In this document: one piece after another, positions 1-10,960 of the stretch
How positions within the stretch are numbered: position 1 is the first letter of the stretch
Layout of the letters: each line of letters opens with the position of its first letter
DNA from: Hyaloperonospora brassicae
Lineage: Eukaryota; Oomycota; Peronosporomycetes; Peronosporales; Peronosporaceae
NCBI GenBank assembly: GCA_947650285.1
Contig: CANTFL010000528.1
Location: forward strand, 186,001 to 250,000
Direction: 5' to 3'
DNA length: 64,000 bases
The notes under the pieces: model-generated
The model's input: only the letters and a program-made list of their open reading frames with translations
Told to the model about the DNA's origin: nothing
Database searches by the model: none
Program-made: the position numbers and the translations under genes

Positions 1-172
1 ATTCGCTAATGTCCTGACTAAAACCTCTCAAAAGATCACGTAATCAATGGTTGACAGACATCAGTCTTCAACAATTGATACTATGTTCTACAATCACTTA
101 GAAAGGGGATACCAATCCCTTGTGTGCACCACACCTATTGTCGACTACCAGTCGACGTGTAACCCCGTTAAA
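1..172 (-). repeat. Truncated Gypsy 3' LTR (U3 part) at window edge
   Basis: This segment is the reverse complement of 22344-22515, the first part of the 3' LTR of Gypsy-B, with only a handful of mismatches by eye. On the minus strand a G-rich polypurine run (about 173-184 in plus coordinates) lies immediately before the LTR start, as expected for a 3' LTR of an element read leftward. Only the first 172 bases of the LTR are inside the window. It marks another copy of the LTR lineage that supplied the 3' LTR of Gypsy-B. Confidence 0.85.
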
Positions 173-1900
173 CCCTCCCCCACCAGCGACTGTGGACGCC
201 CCTGGTCCCGCCGAAAAATGAGCTCGTCTACGATTCTTGGCCGTGGTCTCTCTGGTAATTTTTGTCTGCGCTTTGTACAATCCTACCCGAGACAAACTTG
301 ATCCGAAATTCGTTTAAGAACTCTTTGTCTTGTTTTTACTAGGATCAAACAATCCGTAGGTCGTCTTTGGGGGTGGAACTGTAGCTTCGGCTTCCTTGCG
401 GGGGGGGTTTCGACGTGATTACGATAATTTGTCTCGACGCCGGTCCGATCGCACTGACTTGGGACATGCCATAATTGGTAATGGTGTCGAAAGCATAAGT
501 AGTGGCGTCTCCCGAGCCTCTGCTTGTAGCTTCGTCTTCGTCTTGTTTAGAGAAACTAAAATTGATGTTTTGTGGCCAACCCGACCGTTCACGCCCAGAT
601 GATTGATTGTCAACTCTGGCACAGATGCCCTTAAATGCGAAGTTGCAAAGAAAATGCGATAAAGTTCGCACTGCAGTTGGCACCCTGTCCATTACACCTT
701 GATATCGTATGGGATGGCGAGTAACATCTGAAACAAGGAACACTCAATAAGTGACGAAAATGGTTTAGAACGAGAGAGATTCCAGGTACCGTGATGTGTC
801 AATTAGCTATAGCGGCTCCGTTCATTCGCGCGAATCAAAAGTAGCCTAATTAAAGTTGGAGTCGTACGATTCAGTGGTCGCATTTGGGGCACGTGATAAC
901 GACACAACAGCGTAGTCAATGATGGCAGAATGATGTGTCTCGATAGCACCAGCGCTTATTTCGGTGACAAAGGACCTTCACCTCGTATCGAAGTTCATCA
1001 GATCCAAATTGCAGGTCAACGGGTTTGTTGAGTGGAGAGTCTCTATGCTCTAAGACGGTAGGACAGAGAAGTAGCAGGTATGTATCTCTGTACATTGTCC
1101 GTTTGGAGTGCCACCCAATTACCGCCGCTTGATCATCAAGCGTAAATGTTAAGCGGCGCGTACTGTACTCATAGCTTGTCCGTTTAGCCGCGCGGACGAG
1201 CTCGCGAGTTAGTAGCTCATCAGGCGTAGACTCCCGTTTGTCTTCCAATAGTTGAAGAAGAATCGTCTTTTTGGCGATGCATCGAGGTATTTTTACGTTA
1301 AAAGGAATACTGGCAATCGCAGTTTCTACGAGGTACGCCTAAAAATTTAAGCATGTACACGCGCATAATGTGAGTGTGTGTGCACACGAGAAATCCTGGC
1401 GGACCGAAGAGCCCGATGCTCCCTATGTGCCACGCGTCGAGAGATTCTTCTTCGATTGCGACGATAAGACGTAGGTCAGAATTGTGCTTGGGCGTCCACA
1501 GGCGTGTCGCAGCCCGAATCCATAGCCGGTGTTGCTCGTCTGTAATCCCGTAAGCATCCTCGTTGTGTCGAATCGCGACCTTTTTTCTCGACGGATGAAC
1601 CTGAGGCTACGCCGGCGAGCCCATACCAAGCGAATCTGTGGCGTTTTAGGCGTCGACCGAGCATGTCTGCCTGGCATACCAAATTGGGCACGGTGACGAT
1701 TTTGCTGAATTTTCGTCTGCCTCGGACACCGAAAAAGGTGGAGAGCTGTCGGGCGCTCTCGCATCGGCAGCGTTACCGATACACATAAGAAAGGGGGTGC
1801 ACTTCCACATGCCGTGATGCGATTGATCAGTTGCACGGTTAAGTGCAAATTTGGAAGTGATAGTATATACTGTCATCACAACAGGTGTACAACACCTGTA
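173..1900 (-). other. Decayed DNA, probably internal part of a leftward Gypsy element
   Basis: No intact gene is visible. On the minus strand about 1390-1640 a frame contains the words GITDEQHRLW and LWTPKHNSDLRL, which resemble the zinc-binding start of integrase in one group of oomycete Gypsy elements; this rests on recall and is weak. A second minus-strand frame at 916-1330 has about 135 codons without a stop (including STPDELLTRELVRAAKR) that I cannot assign. A third at 345-743 has 132 codons, Ser/Asp-rich, also unassigned. Frames change repeatedly, as expected of old transposon sequence. Confidence 0.35.
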
Positions 1901-3904
1901 GCAGGGAGTTAAGGTCGCACGTTTCAAATCTTCCGCGGTAATTATGGCAATTTCATCAATATCTATATCTACTATTTAATAATCAATCTACGAGGATGAT
2001 CCCAAAAAGATGGAGGTTGTGCTCGAAGCAGACTTTTTATATTTGCCATGATCACACGGGTACTTCTGTCACCTCAAGTAGGCAAAATCGAGCGATAGTA
2101 CATTAGCATTTTTCAAAACAGCAAGACAAAGCATGAGGAGGTCACATTGCCACTGCCGGTGGTGACGAGGAATGCTTAATATATCGCACCTTGTTCTAAA
2201 GACGGGCTGGACGAAGGAGTGCGCAACTTAAAGGCGATCAGTTAGCATACATCGCAGAACGCATTCCCTGGCTAAACCTGCGTGATATATCGAGCTTATT
2301 GAGGCACAATCTTGTGCAATATCGTAAGGGCTAAAAGACATCACAAACCTTACATCACCGAGTAATCGCTGCGACCGATCAGCACTTTATCGATCAAGTT
2401 AGAGCATATGCTGCAACTGTCATCACGCAGTGGTCACCACTGAGTAAAGTAACTTCTGCAAGCATTTAGCCCATAAAATAATAAAATGGTTCTAGTAGCC
2501 ACATTGACTAGGACGCTACCGATTTGGTCGCAGCAATGTCAGCGTGGACGGTGATTCCCGTAAAAAATACTATACGAAGTTCTTGGTGGAATCGGCTCCG
2601 CAAAAGCTTAGCGAGAATGTACACCGTGTACGATGTAGACTACATTGTGATAATATTCTACAGCTAATATTAAACATATGTTTTTGCTTGTATCGAACGC
2701 AGTATGAATGTGATGCCAATATTATCCTCTAGCTTGTAGACTTGGCCGAAGTAAACTACGTTGACGCGCTGCATAAAAAAGTTTGAGACCGTTATCGTAG
2801 AAAAATAGCGCGATCAAAAGTTGCAATAGAGAGTTCATATTTGTAGGCATCTAGGAAGCAACGATATCCTGATAAAGTCCATAATTTGACGGTGTAAGCT
2901 TATTCCCGAACCTTTGCATACCGATCACGAGTCTGCGTCGCCCTAGACACAAGCCAATCTCGATAGCATGCACAAAATTGATTGGAGACTCGTGACTTAC
3001 AACATACGCGTTTGGTTTTATGTATCTAGAATTAAGGGGATTACGTTTAGGCAGACTCGCAAGTTTGCTAAAAAAAGGCTTGCTTTCTTCAACTTCGATG
3101 ATTGGTATGCGATGAGCCAAGCTCGGACACGAATAAAGTTACTGCTAATGGTGCATTACGAACAGAATCGGACGCTTGTCCACGTGAATATGGCAGGGAT
3201 GGGTCATTCCATGACCAAAGAAGTGCTGCCTCACGAAGTGGACAGAGTTCACCCTTGCCAGACCATTCGCCGTTGCTTCCAATTAAATACTCGACACTCT
3301 TTAAATTCGTTTGCATGATGATCCAACAACCGCAACGGTCAACTCAGGTCGAACGCCATCAACAACTCAAATGTACTGTAGCATAGACCTCACACGCAGC
3401 TACTCGTCGCGAACTTGCATCACGCTATGTCCAAGCATAATCCTGTGCACAGTAGTAGCGACATAGTCGTTCTTCGACAACCTAGCGTGCTGCTAATTGG
3501 GATCGTCAAATAACATGGGCAGGACTCGAGTGATTGTTGGGTAGTCAATCAACTGGACGCTCTCCAGATCAAACAACAAGCGCAGGACTTGCTCCAATCT
3601 TAACATCTACAATTCTTTCTGCCTGTTTTCCCGCCCTTATCAGAACCTGCAAACCTACGCACTCACAAGCAACTTGTTGGCGTTGCGGTAATTGTTCGAC
3701 TGACATCTAACGGTGTCATCACCTTGACGATACAACACTACGACTTGTCGCAACATTCTTTCTGGTCGCCTTGTCTCGAGTCTTCTTGTCAGATATTCGC
3801 ATTGTCGCGCTATCCTCCGTTCCCTCTCACCATGCTTCAACTTTCCGATGGTTCAACTCTTGCACGCCGTTTTCATCACGCCCCCTGTAAAGTTAGTCCG
3901 TTAT
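1901..3904. other. Unassigned region with possible Copia scraps
   Basis: I see nothing in 1901-2950 beyond AT-rich sequence with short random frames. On the plus strand about 3060-3290 mixed frames give NGALRTES and HVNMAG...MTKEVLP, which recall the extreme C-terminus of Copia RNase H, but the match needs frame changes and is weak. 3321-3904 lies just downstream, in minus orientation, of the Copia polyprotein end, so it should hold the 3' UTR and LTR of that element. I could not delimit an LTR because no second copy is visible in the window. Confidence 0.25.
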
Positions 3905-4730
3905 TTTAGATAGATGTTGCGTGGACAAAGGGATAAAAAGCGCAACACTTGTCAGGTTTGTTGCTTGCCAATGTCTTTGTCATAGTATCCGATGGGTCGT
4001 CATCAGTCTTGGTCTTTACAAATTCACATGTTTCTTCGCCACTTGGTATCGAACGTTATGCCAGCGAAGTTCGATATGCCCTTATTCCGCGGCCCTAAGT
4101 CGAATTAGTTGCCATGGCAAAGGCAGGTTGATTGTCAGTTCCCATTCTAACCTTCTTTTTCATTTGATGAAATACTTGATGCGGACGTTTTGGAGCCCTT
4201 GGCCTTCCATAGATACTTCGCAGGGAGCGACGGATTCCGCCCCGGCAGTCAATTGTGCAACAATCGTCTGACGTCTAGAGGACCACAAGATTACTCCTTC
4301 AGCAAGGAAGCGAACGAAACCAGTGATCGATTTACGCGAATCGTGGTCGTTACCACAATCAGAGTCATAGTAGCAATCTATTGTTTGGCTTCGTTCTTGA
4401 TCTGCTGCCTTGTTTTGCGAGTACCCAAATCCGTAATGCTTCGTTCCAATCAAGTATCTGAGTACTCAGTTCGCAGCTCCAATATGCTGCTGCGTTGGCT
4501 TTTGGACATAGCGCCTTAGATGTCCAACATCAAAGGCTAGATCTGTTCTCGTGCATGTGGTCGAGTACATGAGGGATCCGATGAGTTCGCAATAAGGAAA
4601 TACATTGCCGTTCGCAGGTACCTTTTATCCGCCGATCCATATCTGTATGTTTAACAGTCAGGCGCATGTTCGTTTCCATTGGATTCTACTTGCATAAGCG
4701 TTGCTAAATCTTCGCAAACCTTATCGCTGT
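3905..4730 (-). pseudogene. Ty1/Copia reverse transcriptase C-terminus and RNase H (decayed)
   Basis: Read on the minus strand, broken frames give in order: a Copia RT tail (ELIGSLMYSTTCTRTDLAFDV), a connection peptide ending VLRYLIGTKHYGFGYSQN, the RNase H block (DHDSRKSITGFVRFL, then WSSRRQTIVAQLTAGAE) and the terminal ELRWHNVRYQVAKKHV and TKTLASNKPDKC. This is the standard Copia order and ends near 3905. Several frameshifts and stops are present, so it is dead. The rest of RT is missing: at about 4720 the minus-strand homology stops and plus-strand Copia sequence begins. It is the 3' part of the element whose gag and protease lie at 6030-6638 and 14629-15169. Confidence 0.8.
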
Positions 4731-6019
4731 CACGGATGGCGGTGCAGACATTGACGTGTGGTATGAAAGACTTGGACAAGTATATCCAGAGTATATAGGC
4801 TGATGGTTGATCGTGGATTGACCAAAGGCATCATGCTTCAGCGCCGCGGAAATCTTGACTCTGCAAATTGCCACTTCAGCAAGCAGCGCAGAAAGACATT
4901 CTTAAAGGCACGCGGCAGTAAAATGACGCAAGTAAATGGATTCATCTTCGCTGACCTTCTTTTACCTGGGGTTAATCAAGGATCCTCGTATTCTGTATTC
5001 CTAGTTGTTATGGATGGGTATTCGCGCTACGTAAACTATCTTTCAAAGGCAAAGATCGAGAACGAATCAAACCAGCATCTGAAGAACTACGTTAATTGAG
5101 AGGAGCGAAAACAGACTACGCAAATTGATCGCAACGCAGACCAACGAAGAATGGTACGTCAAGCGTTGACGGATAAGGGACTAGAGTTCTGCAATGGGTC
5201 GATGGAAACATGGTATGCCGAAATGATACTGTGCACGTGAAAGTTGGTCCGAATGCGTCTAAGCTAATTAGGTCGAGCGGACACCAGGCACTGATAGGAA
5301 TGGTCAAGACAATAATGCAACAGTCTGTATTTCAGAAGTCATTTTGGGTACACGCACTCGAAAACGCGGTGTGCGTGCGAAACAGAGTGTATTGTATGGG
5401 TCACGCCTCATTAAACAATGGTTGAATCAAAGCCAGGCATTCTTTACGTGAGACGTTTTGGTACCTCAGTCTATTGCCATTGCCGGTATCGAAGCGACGA
5501 AAGTTATATGCAAATTGCAAAATCGGTTTCCTGCTCGGCGATCGAGAAGATGTTGTCGGATGTCAGGTGTACTTCCCGACGGAGCACAAGAAATGCTTCG
5601 TGTCAGATGTGAAAGTAAACAAAAAGGTCAAATATAGGGATCGCTTTGAGATCTCATGCCCCACGAAAGTCAAGCAATGGATGCGTTCATTTTACGAGTC
5701 GCTTGGAGAAGGCGAGCAACTGCCTGACGTTGACATTGAATCAGAGAAGAGCGTATGCAGTGAATTTGAATCAGAGGGTAGCGTATGCAGTGATATCGAT
5801 TTGGCCTCTGCTGAGGGTGAGCGCCATTTCTGCAATGAACTGCTGTCGACCAGCGACATGAAAGAAGAATCGGACGAGCAATTAACGTCTACCGACTGCA
5901 GTACTTGGGAAGATATACCGCGCAACATCCGCCTGCCTGGTTACGAATCATCTAGTGGAGCCACCAAAGCAAAAAGGGACGTGTTGGATGACGATCAAGA
6001 AGACCCGATTTTTCACTAG
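4700..6019 (+). pseudogene. Ty1/Copia pre-integrase and integrase module, inverted
   Basis: Plus-strand frames show a Gag-pre-integrase motif (WYERLGQVYPEYIG, then LMVDRGLTKG and a CHFSKQRRK finger end), the integrase core start (VMDGYSRYVN near 5020), a middle section (SMETWYAEMI, SFWVHALENAVCVRNRVYC near 5330-5395) and a long tail at 5474-6019 (KIGFLLGDREDVVGCQVYFP, then an acidic Ser/Glu-rich stretch). This is the Copia integrase with its usual acidic linker. Frames change between blocks and stops occur. Flanking Copia gag-protease and RT-RNase H are on the opposite strand, so this module is inverted within, or inserted into, a leftward Copia element. Confidence 0.8.
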
Positions 6020-6029
6020 ACGAATCAGG

Positions 6030-6638
6030 TGAAAAAAGATTGAATCCGGCATTTTAAATGTCGAGGACATCCTTAATCAGCAACATAATCATTTACTCGT
6101 CAATAATGACAGCAAGTACGACAGTCCCGAATCCGTCCACTCAAGCATCGACGCCGTTGGCAAACCCAGATATGGTCGGGTTTTACTCGCTGTCTTCCGT
6201 ACTCTGTAGCGTCGTGAAGTATCCCTTGCTTTCTGTGATATACGCATTGGACTCCGTGTCAACACACCATCGGAGGGGTTCATAGCCTTTATCGACAAAT
6301 TTAATAACGTCCCCGATAACCACCTCACGCTTTTGTGCACCATTTCTTTCCTCGAACCTAGTATCCTTGACTCGTTCTAATGATATATTAATACCTGAAC
6401 GTGCACAATTCGTCTGTGCGTTCTTCTTGCCCTCCAGGTCCAGAAAATCACGTTTGAAATGATTTCCACCACACCGAAAACACCTACCACTCCTCGTATC
6501 GGCTGCTGGCTTCTTTTCCAGAGGTTTGGCTGAAGTCTTGCCCTATCTAATTTCACCATATGTGCTCTAAGATTTCTTGCGCATTCCGTGGCCAAAAGCA
6601 TTTTCATACCAGTATTCGCTTCTAAATTAGGCCGTACC
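6030..6638 (-). pseudogene. Ty1/Copia gag C-terminus and protease (interrupted by Gypsy-A)
   Basis: On the minus strand a zinc-knuckle-like motif CFRCGGNHFKRDF lies near 6445-6485; the last Cys of the knuckle is replaced by Phe. It is followed by a lysine-rich linker and the retropepsin start WCVDTESNAYITESKGYF near 6215-6275, where the active-site DTG has become DTE. The frame continues to NAGFNLFSP near 6025, where Copia homology breaks against the inverted integrase module. The upstream part of gag resumes at 14629 beyond Gypsy-A. Stops and the active-site change make it a pseudogene. Confidence 0.75.
6634..6638. repeat. Target-site duplication of Gypsy-A, left copy
   Basis: GTACC, repeated at 14629-14633 immediately after the 3' LTR. 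Confidence 0.9.
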
Positions 6639-7076
6639 TGTAACGAGATAGCCCGTTACATGATATTGCTATTGAAACAATTTGACAATAAAGAATATTA
6701 CGTCGAATATTCTTTTAACAATATCTAAGACATGGTGATATTGTTGAGATGACCGAATGGTCTACTCATTGGTTGATATCGTGATGATATCAACCCACCA
6801 ATTGCTGCTAGACGCGCGCAATGGGTGGTGCGTAGAAGTCATCATACATTTAGGTACATTAGTATAATTAAGTCAGGACAACAGAGATTCAAGAAGTTAT
6901 AGAACTTGATTATATTAATACAGTTTTACTTTTACCAGAGACTAGTCTGACTACTTAGTCTCATTTCCTTCCTCTGTGTTGGTGCAACACCTAGCAGGGC
7001 ACTGTCGACCACTGTTGTCAGTGGAAGTGAGCTCCGTACTGGTCAACCAGTACGTTGTCACCAGTGCCTCGTTACA
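6639..7076 (+). repeat. Gypsy-A 5' LTR
   Basis: Starts TGTAAC and ends GTTACA, so it has inverted terminal hexamers. It holds several perfect stem-loops: a terminal one, AAAGAATATT/AATATTCTTT near 6691-6716, GGTTGATATC/GATATCAACC near 6770-6798, and GTACTGGT/ACCAGTAC near 7036-7053. Equivalent hairpins with different stem sequences occur in the Gypsy-D LTRs. It should carry promoter and polyadenylation signals, but I cannot place a TATA box or initiator with confidence. Confidence 0.92.
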
Positions 7077-7078
7077 CC

Positions 7079-7094
7079 TGGTAGCACTTTTTAG
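7079..7094 (+). promoter_or_regulatory. Gypsy-A primer-binding site
   Basis: TGGTAGCACTTTTTAG begins two bases after the 5' LTR. Starting with TGG is expected for pairing with the CCA end of a tRNA; the first eight bases would fit an initiator-tRNA-Met type 3' end. Gypsy-B has the same TGGTAGCACTT at 15719 and Gypsy-D a mutated version. Confidence 0.7.
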
Positions 7095-7126
7095 TCCGTC
7101 CAAGGACTACAACCCCATCGCCCAAC

Positions 7127-8160
7127 ATGAACATGTTGGATGATGTAGACGGCGACAGCTTTTACGGAACCCGTGAAAGCTACTCCCATTTGAGCGATAT
7201 CGAATGGAGTGCGATCGAACGAATGAGTTCGACCCGTTGGCGAGGAAGCTATCGGGGCCATGCTATCCACAAGGGATAGAGACCAGCAGCATACCGTCAT
7301 TAGCAAGTTCTTGCAACAAGAACTTGATGAGTCGCGAGCGCAGGTGACCTTGTTACAACAACAAGATCACCAGCGGACCGAAGTACTGAGACAACAACAG
7401 TCTAAGTTCGCAGATCCGACGCGTGAGCGTCGACGGGAGTCTCTAAAGTTAGAGATATCCAAGTATCGGGGAGTCGAGGAAGACTCCCTGTTAAGATGGT
7501 TCGTCGAGGTCGGCGTTGCCATCGAGGCCCGTCGCATCGACAACGAGCAAACACAAGTCGCAATTGCTCAGTCTTACTTGGCAGGAAACGCCAGGAATTG
7601 GGCCCTGAATATCAAGTTACACGATTAGAACGTTTTCGAGTTGTTAAACGTCTTCAAGACCCTGCTCAGTAAGACGTTTGAGCCTTTCAGGGCAGAGTTT
7701 AGGACTCTGTGTGAACTACTAAAGATCTTACAGGGTAAGTGTAATGTTCACGCTTACGCTCAGCATGTACGCTATCTTGCAAGTTTCATGGTAGTGAAGC
7801 CTGTGAGTGAATTTGTGAAGATCACAATATTTATTCGAGGTCTTGGAGATGGTCCTATCAGGGACCACCTGTTTCGCGGGGCGCTAAAGACGCTTTCCGA
7901 AGCGATCTACGCTGAGGAGCAGGAAGACTTTAGTGTGATATAGGCTCACACTACTCTTACCCCCTATCATCCACAAAGCTGATCAGCGGTCGGAGGCCCA
8001 GAGCCAATGGACCTCTGTGATGTTGAGGTCGAGAAACCTCGCCCTGTGAATGACAAGTGAATGGTGAGGATCCATCGCTATCATAAGATGGGACATTGTG
8101 CATACGAATGCAGTATCCCCCGCTCAGGACCCCGTGGTGCTGAGCGCAGTAACCATCGAC
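7127..8160 (+). pseudogene. Gypsy-A gag (capsid and decayed zinc knuckle)
   Basis: A first ATG at 7127 opens a short frame; the main gag frame runs 7260-7943 with one in-frame TAG at 7626-7628. It begins with a glutamine-rich coiled-coil-like stretch (FLQQELDESRAQVTLLQQQ), then the Gypsy capsid core (KYRGVEEDSLLRWF, RIDNEQTQVAIAQSYLAG, then FEPFRAEFRTLCELLKI). A knuckle-like YHKMGHCAYEC near 8070-8105 has lost its first cysteines. Gypsy-D gag aligns throughout but is clearly more diverged than the pol block the two share. It should form the virus-like particle, but this copy is broken. Confidence 0.8.
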
Positions 8161-8395
8161 TAGTTAGAAGAACTGGAGGACGAGGGCTTGATGCTGTTGC
8201 AAAGCCGCAACATCGAAGCGGACCATAAAAAAATGGTCGGGGTCAGTAGTGGCGGAGCACCCTACTGATCCAGCAACATCGAGTGAATTTGCAAATCTAT
8301 TGACGAAAGTTGCTCCCGACACACCGTCACTGTGTTTCTCTGCACCTGCTGATGAGATATCACTCATCAAATTGACATTGGAAGTGACATAAGAT

Positions 8396-9580
8396 ATGTC
8401 ACTTCGCGCCCTGGTTGACTGTGGGGCGTCGAACAACTTTGTTTGTCGCCAGTCACTAGAGGCCGGAAGTATTAACTTCGTGGAGCGGGAGATCCCTAAA
8501 CCGATAATGAAGGTGCGCCTTGTGATAGGAGCATCGATGAATGTGAAGAAACTTGTAGTCGGAATCCACTACACGTTTGAGTAAAAACATTACGATAATG
8601 ACTTCATCGTACTGGATCTGGATGACAAATTTGATGTCATCCTAGGGCTACCTTGGCTCGGAATATACGAGTTGAGGGTGAGCTGGTAGAATTGATCCGT
8701 GAAGATTCCTTTCGTTTGTTTGTCAGATAGCCATCTGATGAAAATCATGGAGCGTCCACAAGCGTGTGGATGTACTTCGAGTGATTGTGATGGCCTCACT
8801 TGCGGTACGGTCGCTAGCACGAATGTACAAGACCTCACTGTAGCTGATCGCTACGCTGTGGAGCAAGCTCCCGGCGGCTGTACAGATGTACAGGACATTG
8901 ACGTATGCCTAGCGGGCAGCATCTTAGACAAGAGAAACCTTTTGTCCAAAGGGCAACATGGAAATCCTACGTCGACTGGAGAGTTGACCGTAGAGAATCG
9001 AGACCTGACTGTGGTTGCACAGACACAGTCAGAAGACGCCGAGGAAACAAATCCCCACGTGCTTGAGGAAGGAATTCCTCAAGAGTTGAATACTGATGGA
9101 TCAGGCTCTCAGCAACCTGTGGAAAGAAATTCCCAGGAAGAAACCGAGACGTTGAACGTCTTGTACAATGACGGATCAAGCGTAGGCGATTATACGCTTG
9201 ATCTGATTGTGCCTCCGAAGTTACCCTCGGAGATAACTCAATTGCCAACGCTAGAAACGAAACGGTTCTTGCGCGATCTGTGTAGTGGCAAAGTCAAGCA
9301 GATCTGTTCACTCTTCGCGAAAGACGAGTACGTTACCGATATTCGATCGTCAACGGTGTTTACTGAGACCGAGAGGGTCCTCATCAGTTCATCGATGGAC
9401 GAAAGTGTCCTTGATGAGAAGAATCGGATTGAGCGATACACGTCTCAATCCTGGAAGTCGCTCCAGGCAAATCCTTGGTATAAGTATATGATCGAATTCA
9501 AGGACGTGTTCCCTGAATCCGTGCCATGCGAGTTGCCTAAGGTCAAAGGCACTAGACACGAGATCGAGCTTAAACCGTGA
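8396..9580 (+). pseudogene. Gypsy-A protease and protease-RT linker
   Basis: The frame opens with MSLRALVDCGASNNF, a retropepsin active site in which DCG replaces the usual DSG or DTG; Gypsy-D also has DCG, so this is a family trait. ILGLPWLG near 8640-8660 is the second protease hallmark. Stops at 8582 and about 8688 interrupt it. From 8699 to 9580 the frame is open for 293 codons and encodes an acidic linker up to the RT start (FPESVPCELPKVKGTRHEIEL), ending in TGA at 9578-9580, a stop shared with Gypsy-D. From about 8975 the sequence becomes nearly identical to Gypsy-D. Confidence 0.8.
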
Positions 9581-10960
9581 TCGAAGTACTGTGTCATGAA
9601 GCAGTGGTCACTGCCTCGTGAACAAAAACTAGCGATCGACAAGTTTTTTGTCGATCGCTTCGCAGCGGGCCATGTGAGATTTTTCAACATCCCCTCACAG
9701 CTCTCCGGGGTTTCTGTGTGCGAAAGGCCACAGGAGGATGGCGGATAGTGCACGCGTTTTCAACAAGTTGAATGCTGCAACGGTACCAGCTCATTCGTCG
9801 ATACCGATGAAGGACGTAATCATAGATGGTATGTCTAAGAGTACCATCTTCTCGTCCATGGATCTGATGGATGGTTTCTGTTAGATCCTCATGCGTTAAC
9901 GGGACATCCCGTACACATCAGTGAGGATCCCCAGCGGTATGCTGTAGTAGTGGATAGTGATGCCACAGCAACTGGGTAACACCCCTGCAACATTCAACAG
10001 ATTAGTTACCAATCTGTTGAGGCCGGTGAAAGATTTTGCACCGAGTTAATTCGACAATGTGTTCGTCCATAGCCGGACTATGGACGGAAAGATGGACGTG
10101 GAAGTTCACAGAACTCACGTTCGTCGGGTTCTTCAACTTATGCGCAAGCATAAGTTGTACGCTAACCTCAAGAAGTGCATATTTGCGGCTAGCGAAATAC
10201 CACTTCTTGGGTGCATCGTAAGTAAACACGGCGTACGCCCTGATCCCGAAAAGATCAAGGCGATTACCGACTGGCCTGTGCCAGTAGATGTAAAGGAAAT
10301 AAGGAAGTTCCTTGGACTAGCGGCGTTCTTGCACAAGTACTCGCGCAATCACGCCGATATTACTGTGCATATTTCTTGTTTAATCAAGAAAAATGTGAAG
10401 TGGTCATGAAACGCTGACTTCCAGCGTTCTCGTGAAGGCATCGAGAAAAGCTTGATGCAATCGCCGATACTGGCGATTGAAAATCAGGACAGACCATTCC
10501 GTGTGGTCTATGACGCCAGCGACTTTGCAATAGGCTGTCCATTGATGCAGTTCGACGCAGATGGCGCAGAACGCGTCGTAAGCTATCAATCGCGTCAGCT
10601 GAAACCAGCTGAGCTCAATTACCCAGTGCATGAAAAGGAACTTCTTGCCATGATGTACGCACTGGCTAAGTTTCGTGTCGATCTCTTTACAGATAGACGT
10701 TCATTGTCTATACGGGTCATGCGTCACTACGCACGGCCGTAAACAGCCCACACCTCTCGCAGAGAATAGCGAGGTGGCTTTCTTTATTCGCGGAGTACAA
10801 CTTCTCCGATGAGCATAAACCAGGACGGCCAAACGTCGTCGCTGATGCGCTTTAGCGCCGGCCCGATTTCGAGCCGGACGCACAATCCAACAGTGAGGAT
10901 AAGCCCACTGTTGCAACACTGTCTATCATTGTAACGTCGTCGGCTTTACTCGACGACGTG
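9581..10960 (+). pseudogene. Gypsy-A reverse transcriptase and RNase H (inactivated)
   Basis: Conserved blocks are readable in broken frames: KYCVMKQWSLPREQKL, SMDLMDGF, TPATFNRLVTNLLRPV, the palm strand FDNVFVHSRTMDG (10050-10088), KLYANLKKCIFAASEIPLLG and EIRKFLGLAAFLHKYS, then RNase H (VVYDASDFAIGCPLMQFD, QSRQLKPAELNYPVH). The catalytic pair has become FDN and is preceded by TAA at 10047-10049. Further stops lie at 9882-9884, 9897-9899, 9945-9950 (TAG TAG) and about 10407. All of these recur in Gypsy-D. No active RT can come from this copy. Confidence 0.85.
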
